A stretch of 40,613 bases of DNA from Patescibacteria group bacterium (lineage in GTDB: Bacteria > Patescibacteriota > 4484-211): the NCBI GenBank assembly GCA_018824115.1, contig JAHJGY010000018.1, positions 1 through 40,613 of the forward strand. Direction: 5' to 3'. The notes under the pieces are model-generated. The model was not told where the DNA came from. It saw only the letters and a list, made by a program, of their open reading frames with translations, and did no database searches. Shown piece by piece: positions 19,355 to 28,927 of this stretch (the stretch's first letter is position 1; every line of letters starts with the position of its first letter). The position numbers were made by a program, and so were the translations under genes.

Positions 19355-20503
19355 ATGAAGATTGGTCTAGTTTGTCCCTATCGTTTACAGACCCCGGGAG
19401 GGGTGAGTGAACATGTTCGGGCCTTGGCAAAGGAGTTAAGGCTCAGCGGTCATCAGGCAACTGTTATTTCACCTGGCTTTGGTGTCAAGAAGATTGGTGA
19501 GAGTTCTTTGTATGTTGGTCGGGCAGTGAAAGTGCCCTCACCCAACAAAAGCTGGAGTTACGTAAGTGTTTATGTTGATACTTCTTTAGAGTCTCTGCGA
19601 AAAATTATTGATACGTACAATTTTGATATCATCCATTTTCATGAACCCTTAGCTCCGTTTTTGTGCTGGCAGGTGTTAAAAGTGTCAACAGCAGTAAATG
19701 TGGCAACTTTCCATAGTGAGTGGGCCCTAACAGCTGACTCTTTTCTTGTGGATTCTCTTCAATTTTTATTGAACCCTCTTTTACCACGTTTTAAAGAAAA
19801 ACTCGCAGGTGTAATTGCTGTGTCCGAAGTGGCACGCAGGAGTTGGAGTGAAGTTTTCGACGGTTCAATATCCGAGATAGTTATTCCCAACGGTGTTAGC
19901 CTAAGCCGTTTTAAACCGCAGAATTCACCATTACGTGTTTTTGGTGATAAACCAACAATTCTCTATGTTGGGCGGGTTGAAGCACGAAAAGGTCTGCACT
20001 ATCTCATTGACGCGTTTCGATTATTAGAGAAAGGAATGCCCGAAGTGCGATTAGTAGTTGTTGGTGCAGGGCCATTGTTGGCTAAGCACAAACTATGGGT
20101 TCTAAAAAATAATTTAGCTGACAAAGTTTTTTTTGCCGGGCGAGTGCCCGGGCAGGGGTTGCCCTCGTATTATCGAGGGGCCGATGTTTTTTGTTCACCA
20201 GCTACGGGAGGGGAAAGTTTTGGTATTGTTCTTTTAGAATCGATGGCGTCGGGGACACCGTTGGTTGTTTTTGATAACCCAGGGTATGGTGAACTTCTCC
20301 AAAGATGTCCTTGGCCAGAGGTATTAGCCACATGTAGAAATACTCAAGAGTTAAGTGATAAGTTGAAAGAGATGTTAACTAACTCACGTCTCCGTAAGAA
20401 GGTAAGGCAATGGGGGTTAAAGGAAGTGAGGAATTATGAATGGTCGCGGATTACTAAAAAGGTGATCAGGTTTTATGATGAAATAATGGAGAAACACTCT
20501 TGA
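19355..20503 (+). CDS. glycosyltransferase family 4 (PimA-like)
   Basis: MKIGLVCPYRLQTPGGVSEHVRALAKEL, ILYVGRVEARKGLHYLIDAF, ESFGIVLLESMASGTPLV. Confidence 0.9.
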   Translation: MKIGLVCPYRLQTPGGVSEHVRALAKELRLSGHQATVISPGFGVKKIGESSLYVGRAVKVPSPNKSWSYVSVYVDTSLESLRKIIDTYNFDIIHFHEPLAPFLCWQVLKVSTAVNVATFHSEWALTADSFLVDSLQFLLNPLLPRFKEKLAGVIAVSEVARRSWSEVFDGSISEIVIPNGVSLSRFKPQNSPLRVFGDKPTILYVGRVEARKGLHYLIDAFRLLEKGMPEVRLVVVGAGPLLAKHKLWVLKNNLADKVFFAGRVPGQGLPSYYRGADVFCSPATGGESFGIVLLESMASGTPLVVFDNPGYGELLQRCPWPEVLATCRNTQELSDKLKEMLTNSRLRKKVRQWGLKEVRNYEWSRITKKVIRFYDEIMEKHS

Positions 20504-20559
20504 CGAGAGACCTGGTTATAAGACTTATTGTCCACTAACAATCCTGGTAGAATAGGATT

Positions 20560-21645
20560 ATGCAGTTAAATGCTCTGCGGTTACATAATTTCCGTAATTT
20601 TGGAACATTTGTTGCCAATTTTGATTCAAAGATAACTGTACTCGTTGGTCCAAACGGGACCGGAAAGAGTAATCTTCTGGAAGCTATCCATCTGCTATCG
20701 TCGGGCAATTCGTTCCGGCCAGGGGGTAGTCGATACTTAGTTAGGTTTGGGGAAACCAAGGCGGTTGTTGAGGGAGGGATTAGTGATTCTCAAGGGCTAA
20801 AGGTTAAAATTTCCATGGTTTTACAGCGATCGAGTAAACAGTACCTGGTCAACGGTAAAGTAAGCGATCAAGAAGATTTTTTATCCCGTTTTCAAGGAGT
20901 TGCATTTCTCCCACGACATCTAAACATTATTACAGGTAACCCTGGATTAAGACGTAAATTGTTAGATGACGTTCTATCGGGGGTGTCATTTGCTTATCTG
21001 GCAACACTCAGTCGTTATCGGCAGGTACTTCGGCAGCGCAACCGTCTTCTATCGCGGAGAAATTTCAGGGGGGCAGAAATGGTCTATTGGAATGAAGAGC
21101 TGGCTAATTTGGGGGCAGGAATCCTCGTAGAAAGAAGGAAATTGGTTGCCGGCTTTAACAAGCTGTTGCGTAGTTTAAGGATGAGATTAGATTATTATCC
21201 CAGCCCGCGTGTAATTGGGAGAGAATTGGGTTTGGAGAGCGAATGGAACCCTTTAACAGTTGCTAAATATATCATTCAGAAGCTTGAGCAAACCGCAGAG
21301 AGGGAGAGAGAGCTTGGTTTTACTATAATCGGGCCGCAGCGAGATGATCTTAAAGTAATGGGACAAATGGATCAAACTGGAGAATTGAGAGACTTGTCGT
21401 TATATGGGTCCCGCGGCCAGCAGCGTTTAGCGGTTGTTCATTTAAAAAGTGCTCAACTTAGCTGGTTGGAAAGCGAGCTTGGTGCACGACCTGCTCTATT
21501 GCTGGATGATGTTTTTTCCGAATTGGATTCGCTTGCCCGAGCAGAATTAATACCCTTATTTAGTAAACAGCAAACAATTGTTACCGCGCTGGAAGTACCG
21601 GATGGTTTAAAGGACTCAACAGTAATTCAATTAGCAAGAGAATAA
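20560..21645 (+). CDS. recF: DNA replication/repair protein RecF
   Basis: LRLHNFRNF, VGPNGTGKSNLLEAIHLLS (Walker A), GSRGQQRLAVVHLK, LLLDDVFSELD. Confidence 0.93.
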   Translation: MQLNALRLHNFRNFGTFVANFDSKITVLVGPNGTGKSNLLEAIHLLSSGNSFRPGGSRYLVRFGETKAVVEGGISDSQGLKVKISMVLQRSSKQYLVNGKVSDQEDFLSRFQGVAFLPRHLNIITGNPGLRRKLLDDVLSGVSFAYLATLSRYRQVLRQRNRLLSRRNFRGAEMVYWNEELANLGAGILVERRKLVAGFNKLLRSLRMRLDYYPSPRVIGRELGLESEWNPLTVAKYIIQKLEQTAERERELGFTIIGPQRDDLKVMGQMDQTGELRDLSLYGSRGQQRLAVVHLKSAQLSWLESELGARPALLLDDVFSELDSLARAELIPLFSKQQTIVTALEVPDGLKDSTVIQLARE

Positions 21646-22532
21646 TGATTTATCTAGTTTACGGAGAAGATACTTACCGAGTGAAAAAGAAGGTCAATGA
21701 GTTACGTCAGGGATTTGCCACCCAGAAAGTTATTTGTGATATTGACCTGGATTTTAATTGGGATCAGCTGGAGGTTAATCAGGGGTATTTGTTTGGCGAG
21801 CCACAGGTTTGGGTTTTTGGGGATGTCTTAGATACTTCCCGCGGTGCGGAGTTCTTTGGGAAATTGCAGCACGTTTTAGAAAGAAAGATGGAGGCAACAG
21901 TGATTATTATTTGGCAGAGTGGAGGATTAGATGAGCGATTCAAGTTTAGCAGATGGTTAAAGAAAAATGCCGAAGTGCATAAGTTTGGGCCAATGAATCC
22001 GCCAGCAGTTGAAAAGTGGATTAAGGATTGGCTGGGCAGTCAGGAAGTCGAGGATGCGGCGATAAAGAAACTAGTTGAATATCATGGCAGTAACTTGTGG
22101 TTAATTGAGAATGAGTTAAGGAAATTGCGAGCTTATACTAATGGAGAGAAGATTGCGATTGGAGAGGTTGAGCTGCTGGGTTGTAAAAGTGTGGAGGAAA
22201 ATATTTTTCGGTTCATTGATGCACTGAGTTATAGAAACGTAGCTGAAGCAGGGTCTCTGTTAGATATCTTACTGACCGAAGGTCAAGATCCAGCCTATTT
22301 GTTTTCTATGATCGTCCGCCAATTTAGGTTATTATTGTTAGCAAAGGGCGATGATGGATTAAAAGGCCTGCATCCCTATGTGGCCAGGAAAGTGAATCAG
22401 CAGTCACCGAGATGGGAATACCCGATCCTTAAAAGGATTTATGCGAAATTATTGGAAATTGACGTAGATACAAAGATGGGAGAGAAGGAATTAGAGACAG
22501 AGTTATGGCTGTTAGTTGCTGAGTTGAGTTGA
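21645..22532 (+). CDS. holA: DNA polymerase III delta subunit
   Basis: MIYLVYGEDTYRVKKKVNEL, LIENELRKLRAYTNGEKI, SVEENIFRFIDALSYRNVAEA, MIVRQFRLLLLAK. Confidence 0.85.
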   Translation: MIYLVYGEDTYRVKKKVNELRQGFATQKVICDIDLDFNWDQLEVNQGYLFGEPQVWVFGDVLDTSRGAEFFGKLQHVLERKMEATVIIIWQSGGLDERFKFSRWLKKNAEVHKFGPMNPPAVEKWIKDWLGSQEVEDAAIKKLVEYHGSNLWLIENELRKLRAYTNGEKIAIGEVELLGCKSVEENIFRFIDALSYRNVAEAGSLLDILLTEGQDPAYLFSMIVRQFRLLLLAKGDDGLKGLHPYVARKVNQQSPRWEYPILKRIYAKLLEIDVDTKMGEKELETELWLLVAELS

Positions 22533-22564
22533 ATCCTCGAGGAGAAATAATTTATGATGGGGAA

Positions 22565-22927
22565 TTATTTTTTTCGCTTTGCTGAAGATTCAGATTTTGT
22601 TTTTGGACGTTTTACTGTTTTCTTAGAACTCTTCTTTATACTAGTTTTCTCCTCATCCCCTTTTATTGTGAGCTTCATTGTTGCTTTAGCTAATCTTGAT
22701 TTAAGACGTGCGGCTTTATTCTTGTGGATAACGTGCTTCTTGGCCGCTAAATCCAGTTGTTTATAGACTTTAGGCAGAGCTTCCAGAGCCAATTTAACAG
22801 ACTTTTTTGCCGCTGCCTTGCGGATATCCTTAACTGCGGCTTTATATTTTCTTTTCGTTCTCAGGTTATGGACTTTCTTTTGCTGCGAAACACGCAAGGC
22901 TTTGGTTACGGACTTAGTTTGCGGCAT
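22565..22927 (-). CDS. rpsT: ribosomal protein S20
   Basis: MPQTKSVTKALRVSQQKKVHNLRTKRKYKAAVKDIRKA, lysine-rich; start reset to ATG 22927. Confidence 0.85.
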   Translation of the reverse strand: MPQTKSVTKALRVSQQKKVHNLRTKRKYKAAVKDIRKAAAKKSVKLALEALPKVYKQLDLAAKKHVIHKNKAARLKSRLAKATMKLTIKGDEEKTSIKKSSKKTVKRPKTKSESSAKRKK

Positions 22928-23028
22928 AGTGTTCCAAAGTATACCATGGGAGTGTATAATGTTCAATGAGGCTCAAAAATCGCAAACGTAGTGCCGTGAT
23001 TTTAGTAAGCCGAATTAATTCCGGGCTC

Positions 23029-23083
23029 TTCGAGTCTGAGCCTGAGGGCTTTTCCCTCAGAGTCGAATGACCTGTCGAGTGGG
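23029..23083. repeat. dispersed hairpin repeat B, copy 1
   Basis: TCGAGTCTGAGCCTGAGGGCTTTTCCCTCAGAGTCGAATGACCTGTCGA; near-identical copy at 28478-28530. Confidence 0.8.
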
Positions 23084-23240
23084 TTCAATGAGACTCAGGA
23101 AACTTGAGCAGGAGGAGAGATTTACGTCAGTCGAATTTCAGCCAGAGGATGACGGGTCTTTGGCCTAAATCCGCCGACTTGTCCCCCGTAGTTTTAACGT
23201 AAGAGGAAGCCTCGGCGGAGGGGGTTTAATTAGAGCTAAT

Positions 23241-24923
23241 ATGTTCAGGTTATTTAAGAACGGTTTCAAAAATGGGACAGCAATACTATTTCAGCAGCAA
23301 AAGACAATTCTGTCTGGGGCGACTGTAATTGCGTTGATGGTTTTCATTTCTGCCGTCTTGGGGTTGGTGCGAAAACGTTTGTACGCTGGTATTTTAGCTG
23401 CCGGGCCGGAGTACGATGTGCTGGTAGCTGCCTTTAGGGTGCCGGATTTGATTTTTCAGTTACTAGTGGTTGGTTCGTTAAATGCGGCTTTTATCCCGCT
23501 ATTTTCGCGTTATATTGTAGGTAATAAAGCTGATCATGCTTGGAAGTTTGCCTCGGCGGTAATAAATTGGACCCTAGTTTTCTCAATGGGCCTGGCGGCG
23601 CTGGGCTTTGTCTTTGCCCCACAGCTCTCTCGAGTTTTAACACCTGGATTTTTACCAGAACAACAGCAGCAGCTAGTTGGCTTAATGCGCATTATAATTT
23701 TGTCGCCTCTTTTGTTGGCATTAAGTAGTTTTATTGGAGGGATGATTCAGTCATTCCGGCGTTTTTTATTACCGTTCTTTTCCCCAGTGATGTATAACCT
23801 GGGCGCAATTATTGGTATTTTGTTTCTTTACCCACCGCTGGGAATAAAGGGTTTGGCGTGGGGAGTTCTGCTGGGCTCGGTTTTGCATCTTATAGTAGTA
23901 ATTCCGCTCCTGCGCCACTTAGGGTTTAAGTTTTCTTTTTGTCTACCTTGGAGAGATCCGTCTCTGCGGGAAATGGTGCGCTTAGCATTTCCGCGCACAT
24001 TATGGGCGGGTGTCTACCAGCTTCGTGAGGTAGCCGAGGTGGGTTTTGCTTCCCTGTTATCCGCAGGATCTATTAGTGTGCTGGATTATGGTCAATCATT
24101 GGTTAGGCTGCCAGTAAGCATATTCGGTGCTTCAATATCTCAGGCTAGTTTACCGGCGTTGAGTGAGCTCGCCGCTCGTAATAAAATGGAGCAGTTTAGG
24201 ACAACATTTATTAATTCCTTCCTCCAGATTTTGTATTTAGTTATGCCTGTTAGCGTTATTTTCATTGTCCTCAAAATTCCTATTGTTCGGTTAGTTTTTG
24301 GGACTGGAGATTTTGCCTGGTGGGATACCGTTTATACTTCATGGGTTTTGGCTTTATTCTCCATTAGTTTGTTCGCTCAAGCTGGTAAGGAGTTGATTAT
24401 TCGCGCTTTTTATGCATTGAAGGAAACCGATACTCCGGTGATTATTGGTATCTTATCGCTACTAATTGGGATTATTCTTGCGGCAATTTTAATGCCTCAA
24501 TGGCGAGTGCGAGGATTAGCATTTGGTTTTTCGGTTGGCATAATTTTAGAATTTGTAGTTTTATTAGTAGTTTTTGTGAAGAGAGCTGAGATTAATCTTG
24601 AAAAGCTGTCGTGGCCGGCGGCTAAGATATTTTTTGCTTCAGCGGTTATGGCTGTAGCAATATATTTGCCGGTGAGAATTTTGGATGAAGTCTTTATTGA
24701 TACAACCAAGGTTGTTAATTTGTTGGTACTCGTCTGGGTAGTGCTAACTTTTGGTGGCAGTGTTTACTTGTTTCTTACTTGGATATTAGGCTGTGAAGAA
24801 ATTCGGTTGTTTTTCTCGATATTGCTAAAAATTAGAAGCTGGAGGGATGCATTGGTGGGGATGAATGATTTGACGGTCGATTCTGTTTCTTGCGAAGGAG
24901 AAGAAATGGGCGGGGTGGAGTAG
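23241..24923 (+). CDS. murJ: lipid II flippase MurJ (MviN)
   Basis: multi-TM; GLVRKRLYAGILAAGPEYDVLVAAFRVPDLIFQLLVVGSLNAAFIPLFSRY. Confidence 0.92.
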   Translation: MFRLFKNGFKNGTAILFQQQKTILSGATVIALMVFISAVLGLVRKRLYAGILAAGPEYDVLVAAFRVPDLIFQLLVVGSLNAAFIPLFSRYIVGNKADHAWKFASAVINWTLVFSMGLAALGFVFAPQLSRVLTPGFLPEQQQQLVGLMRIIILSPLLLALSSFIGGMIQSFRRFLLPFFSPVMYNLGAIIGILFLYPPLGIKGLAWGVLLGSVLHLIVVIPLLRHLGFKFSFCLPWRDPSLREMVRLAFPRTLWAGVYQLREVAEVGFASLLSAGSISVLDYGQSLVRLPVSIFGASISQASLPALSELAARNKMEQFRTTFINSFLQILYLVMPVSVIFIVLKIPIVRLVFGTGDFAWWDTVYTSWVLALFSISLFAQAGKELIIRAFYALKETDTPVIIGILSLLIGIILAAILMPQWRVRGLAFGFSVGIILEFVVLLVVFVKRAEINLEKLSWPAAKIFFASAVMAVAIYLPVRILDEVFIDTTKVVNLLVLVWVVLTFGGSVYLFLTWILGCEEIRLFFSILLKIRSWRDALVGMNDLTVDSVSCEGEEMGGVE

Positions 24924-24940
24924 TTATTTAAGAGATAATT

Positions 24941-26794
24941 TTAGCTTTTGTTTAAATTTTTATACACCTCGGGAGGGAGAGTTACCTTTCCAAACTGCTT
25001 CATTTTTTTCTTGCCTTTTTTCTGTTGCCGCAAGAGTTTATCCTTTCTAGTACGATCCCCGCCGTAAAGTTTAGCGGTGACATCTTTGCGGAAAGCTCTC
25101 AGATCTGCTCTAGCAACGACCTTGTTCCCAATTGCTGCTTGAATAGGAATAGAGAATTGTTGCCGCGGAACGAGATTTTTTAATTTATCAACTATCGCTC
25201 GCCCTTTCGCTTCTGCGTGCTGGCGCGGAACTAAAAGGGAAAGAGGGGTAACAATTTCTTTATTCACCAGAAAATCTAATTTAACAATATCTCCTTTTCG
25301 AAAATCTATAATTTCGTAATCAAACGAGGCAAAACCCGAGGTGGCAGATTTTAGTTTATCGAAGAACCCCTCAAGTAACTCACTGAGCGGCAAGTGGTAA
25401 GTTAGTCGGAGGCGCTCATTATTCATTTGACCTATATTTTCTGCATGCTGCTGTTGCCCTCGGCTGTTTTGACAAATCTGCATAATAGCACCTAGGTATT
25501 CCTGTGGGGTAATAATCATTGCTTTAATCCAGGGTTCACGTATTTCATTTATCCGGCTAGAATCTGGTAGTTCGTCAACTGATGTTACAGTAATTAAATT
25601 CCCGTTGACCAGCAGGATCTGGTACTCAACAGTGGGAGTGGTTGGGATGACTTCGGTATTAAACTCTCGGTGCAGGCGTTCCTGACTGATTTCTAGATGG
25701 AATTGTCCTAGGCAACCAATGCGGAAACCACTACCTAAAGCGGGTGAGGATTCTGGTTTGTATGTCAGCGCAGCATCATTAAGAGACAATTTGTTAAGTG
25801 CATCACGGAGTTCGTTAATCTGGCTGGCTTTGGCAGGATAAATCCCTGCAAACACCCGTGGCTTAATTTCTTTGTATCCCGGCAAGGCTTTGATATTTGA
25901 CATTTCGGCTTCGATATTTGTTACAGTATCTCCTGGCCGGCAGAGTTTAATATCTTTGATTCCCGTAGCCAGGTATCCGACTTCCCCTGTGAGTAATTGG
26001 TTTTGAGGTAGTAAGTTGGCCTTTAGGTACCCACATTCCGTCGGAGAGAAAATAATGTTACTGGCTATTAATCTTAATTTTTGGAAAGAACTGCCAAGCT
26101 TGGCAATTTTACCATCCACGACTTTGACTAGGAGGACTACGCCTTTATGAGGATCGTAAAAAGAGTCAAAAACTAGCGCCCGTAGTGGACCAGACTCTTG
26201 ACCTGTCGGGTGTGGAACTCTGTTAATGATGGCTTGTAGAAGTGAGCGGGTCCCTTCACCGGTTTTTCCTGAAGTGTATATGAATTCATCCTTGGTGAAT
26301 CCGAGATTTATAAGCTGCTCCTCTGCAGTTGAATCAACATTGAGATCAATTTTATTAATTACGGGTATTAGTCTGAGTGAGAGATCTTTAGCCTTCTGGT
26401 AGTGGGCTAGCGTTTGTGCTTGTACACCTTGCGCTAGGTCGACTAGTAAAACCGCGCCTTCGCAAGCCGCTAGGGAGCGGGAAACTTCGTAGGAGAAATC
26501 AACATGACCTGGGGTGTCAATGAGATTGAGGATGTAGTTAGTATCCTCTAAAGCTAAGCTTTGAGGATCTTTAAAGCTTAGCTTTGTTGGCGGTGTATAT
26601 TCGATTCGAATCGGTTGGAGTTTAATGGTAACCCCCCTTTCTTGTTCTAGGTCTAGTTTATCTAGATATCGCACCCGCATTTCCCGTTGAGGGATGGTGT
26701 TGGTGATTTCTAGAATTCGATCCGCCAAGGTGGATTTTCCGTGATCAATGTGAGCGATGATAGAAAAGTTGCGAATGAATTTTTGTGATTCCAT
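24941..26794 (-). CDS. lepA: elongation factor 4 (LepA)
   Basis: IRNFSIIAHIDHGKSTLADRILE, LIDTPGHVDFSYEVSRSLAACEGAVLLVD, C-terminal AKLYGGDRTRKDKLLRQQKKGKKKMKQFGKV. Confidence 0.96.
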   Translation of the reverse strand: MESQKFIRNFSIIAHIDHGKSTLADRILEITNTIPQREMRVRYLDKLDLEQERGVTIKLQPIRIEYTPPTKLSFKDPQSLALEDTNYILNLIDTPGHVDFSYEVSRSLAACEGAVLLVDLAQGVQAQTLAHYQKAKDLSLRLIPVINKIDLNVDSTAEEQLINLGFTKDEFIYTSGKTGEGTRSLLQAIINRVPHPTGQESGPLRALVFDSFYDPHKGVVLLVKVVDGKIAKLGSSFQKLRLIASNIIFSPTECGYLKANLLPQNQLLTGEVGYLATGIKDIKLCRPGDTVTNIEAEMSNIKALPGYKEIKPRVFAGIYPAKASQINELRDALNKLSLNDAALTYKPESSPALGSGFRIGCLGQFHLEISQERLHREFNTEVIPTTPTVEYQILLVNGNLITVTSVDELPDSSRINEIREPWIKAMIITPQEYLGAIMQICQNSRGQQQHAENIGQMNNERLRLTYHLPLSELLEGFFDKLKSATSGFASFDYEIIDFRKGDIVKLDFLVNKEIVTPLSLLVPRQHAEAKGRAIVDKLKNLVPRQQFSIPIQAAIGNKVVARADLRAFRKDVTAKLYGGDRTRKDKLLRQQKKGKKKMKQFGKVTLPPEVYKNLNKS

Positions 26795-26799
26795 AGGTG

Positions 26800-26842
26800 A
26801 AAAATAGGGATCATCCCTAAAATAGGGATGATCCCTATTTTT
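26800..26842. repeat. dispersed double-palindrome repeat A, copy 1
   Basis: perfect 20-bp inverted arms AAAAATAGGGATCATCCCTA / TAGGGATGATCCCTATTTTT with AAA centre. Confidence 0.9.
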
Positions 26843-26963
26843 AGTTACTTGCCCGCAGGGATATTATACCGGAGTTCTTCGTAAAATCCTTCTTGTGGTA
26901 AGAGTTTACATCGTATGTGGCGAGATGGTAAGATGAGGTTGTTTTTAAAGTGATAGCCTTATT

Positions 26964-28394
26964 ATGATGCAGGAGAAGAAAGTAATTACTAAGAAAAGTG
27001 GAGACTTTTCCAAATGGTATATCGATGTTATCAAACAGGCTGACTTAGCTGATTATGGCCCGGTTAAAGGAACGATGGTGTTTAAACCATATGGATATGC
27101 ATTGTGGGAGGGAATTAAGAGGGAGCTGGATGCCAAGATAAGAGCAATGGGCGTGGATAACGCCTATTTCCCGCTTTTTATACCAGAGAGCTATTTAGAA
27201 AAAGAGAAGGATCACGTGGAAGGTTTTTCTCCGGAACTAGCGGTGGTTACTATTGGTGGGGGAAAAAAGTTAGAGGAACCGGTGATTGTTAGGCCAACTT
27301 CGGAGACAGTGATTTATGCCATGTTTGCCAAATGGATCCAAAGCTGGCGAGATCTTCCTTTAAAAATGAACCAGTGGTGTAATGTAGTGCGTTGGGAGAA
27401 AAGGACGCTGCCGTTTATCCGTACAACAGAGTTTCTATGGCAGGAAGGGCATACAGCTCACGCCACACATGAAGAAGCTTTAGTGCAGGTAGGGTTAGCG
27501 ATCGAAGCCTATGCCGAGGTTTACCGGGAGCATTTGGCGATGGCTGGTGTGGCTGGTTATAAGAGTGAAAGTGAGAAGTTTGCGGGTGCGGTAAAAAGCG
27601 TTAGCTATGAGAGTTTGATGCCGGATGGTAAAGCATTGCAAAGCTGTACATCTCATGACCTTGGTCAAAATTTTTCGAGAGTGTTTGATATCACTTTTCA
27701 GAATAAAGAAGGCAAAGAAGATTATGTCTGGCAGACTAGTTGGGGTTTTTCTACCCGTTCTATTGGCGGCTTAATTATGGTTCACGGAGATGATAACGGT
27801 TTAGTCCTACCGCCTAAAGTATCTCCAGTGCAAGTAGTCATTGTACCCATTCAGAGCGATCGGCCGGAGGTTAAAGAATTTTCGGACAAGGCGTTTTCTG
27901 CCCTCAAGGAAAAATTTCGCGTTCATCTAGACGATCGTGCTCAGTACACTCCGGGGTGGAAATACAATGAGTGGGAGCTTAAAGGGGTGCCGTTGCGGTT
28001 GGAAATCGGACCTAGAGAAGCAGAGAAAGATGAAGTGGTGATGGTTCGACGAGATACTTTTACGAAAGAAAGCGTGCCTGTAGCCGGGTTAGCAGAACGA
28101 ATTGACGAGATGTTGTTAGAGCTTCAGCGAGCTGCGTTTGAGCGAAGTCGAACATTTATGGATAAAAATACCCGCGAAGCGGGAACGTATGAAGAATTTA
28201 AAAAGATTATGGCTGGCCCCCGGGGATTTATTAGGGCTTTTTGGTGTGAGGATGCGGAATGTGAAGCCAAAATTAAGCAGGAAACCAAAGCTACTACCCG
28301 TTGTTTACCCCTGGATGCTAAAGAGGAAAAGGGAAAATGCGTTCATTGTGGTAGTGATGCTACCCACCGCTGGCTTTTTGCCCAGGCGTATTAG
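26964..28394 (+). CDS. proS: prolyl-tRNA synthetase, archaeal/eukaryotic-type
   Basis: DFSKWYIDVIKQADLADY, RPTSETVIYAMFAKWIQSWRDLPLKMNQW, FLWQEGHTAHAT, C-terminal CVHCGS zinc-type domain ending in Tyr. Confidence 0.95.
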   Translation: MMQEKKVITKKSGDFSKWYIDVIKQADLADYGPVKGTMVFKPYGYALWEGIKRELDAKIRAMGVDNAYFPLFIPESYLEKEKDHVEGFSPELAVVTIGGGKKLEEPVIVRPTSETVIYAMFAKWIQSWRDLPLKMNQWCNVVRWEKRTLPFIRTTEFLWQEGHTAHATHEEALVQVGLAIEAYAEVYREHLAMAGVAGYKSESEKFAGAVKSVSYESLMPDGKALQSCTSHDLGQNFSRVFDITFQNKEGKEDYVWQTSWGFSTRSIGGLIMVHGDDNGLVLPPKVSPVQVVIVPIQSDRPEVKEFSDKAFSALKEKFRVHLDDRAQYTPGWKYNEWELKGVPLRLEIGPREAEKDEVVMVRRDTFTKESVPVAGLAERIDEMLLELQRAAFERSRTFMDKNTREAGTYEEFKKIMAGPRGFIRAFWCEDAECEAKIKQETKATTRCLPLDAKEEKGKCVHCGSDATHRWLFAQAY

Positions 28395-28477
28395 TGAAAC
28401 TCTGAAAAAGCAAGCAACAGCACAGCTTTTTCAGCAAGTTGAACTAACCCTGCTTGTCCGCCTATGGCGGAAGCTAG

Positions 28478-28530
28478 TCGAGTCTCAGCCTGAGGGCTTT
28501 TCCCTCAGAGTCGAATGACTTGTCGAAGGG
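28478..28530. repeat. dispersed hairpin repeat B, copy 2
   Basis: TCGAGTCTCAGCCTGAGGGCTTTTCCCTCAGAGTCGAATGACTTGTCGA. Confidence 0.8.
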
Positions 28531-28539
28531 TAGACTTGA

Positions 28540-28821
28540 CTAAATCAGATCGTCTGGGCCAATGGGTTCGGACTTTTCCCCTGTTGGCCGCGCCTGACAA
28601 GGGCTTACCCTTTGTTGGGTTGGTTCCGCAAATTCCTGCACGCGGCCAATAATGCCGGTAGTCAGCCGCACCTTGTGACCGCGCGGATGGGTGTCTTTTT
28701 TAGTTAACACATCTTGGACAACCCCTGTTGTAAGTTCCCCAGTGGTGTAATCTTTCTTCTGTGCTACCCTTACTTTGTCACCCGGTTTAGGCTTGCGTTG
28801 GTTCATCGTTCGCTCGGCCAT
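28540..28821 (-). CDS. YwbE-like (DUF2196) family protein
   Basis: PGDKVRVAQKKDYTTGELTTGVVQDVLTKKDTHPRGHKVRLTTGIIGRVQE. Confidence 0.8.
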   Translation of the reverse strand: MAERTMNQRKPKPGDKVRVAQKKDYTTGELTTGVVQDVLTKKDTHPRGHKVRLTTGIIGRVQEFAEPTQQRVSPCQARPTGEKSEPIGPDDLI

Positions 28822-28927
28822 CTAATGATTCTATCACAAGAGCGAAACAGACTCGCGCCAGATATGCTATAATACTATAGGTTGGCAGGCACAAACAATT
28901 TATCTTTATACCTTTAGGAGGTGAAGG

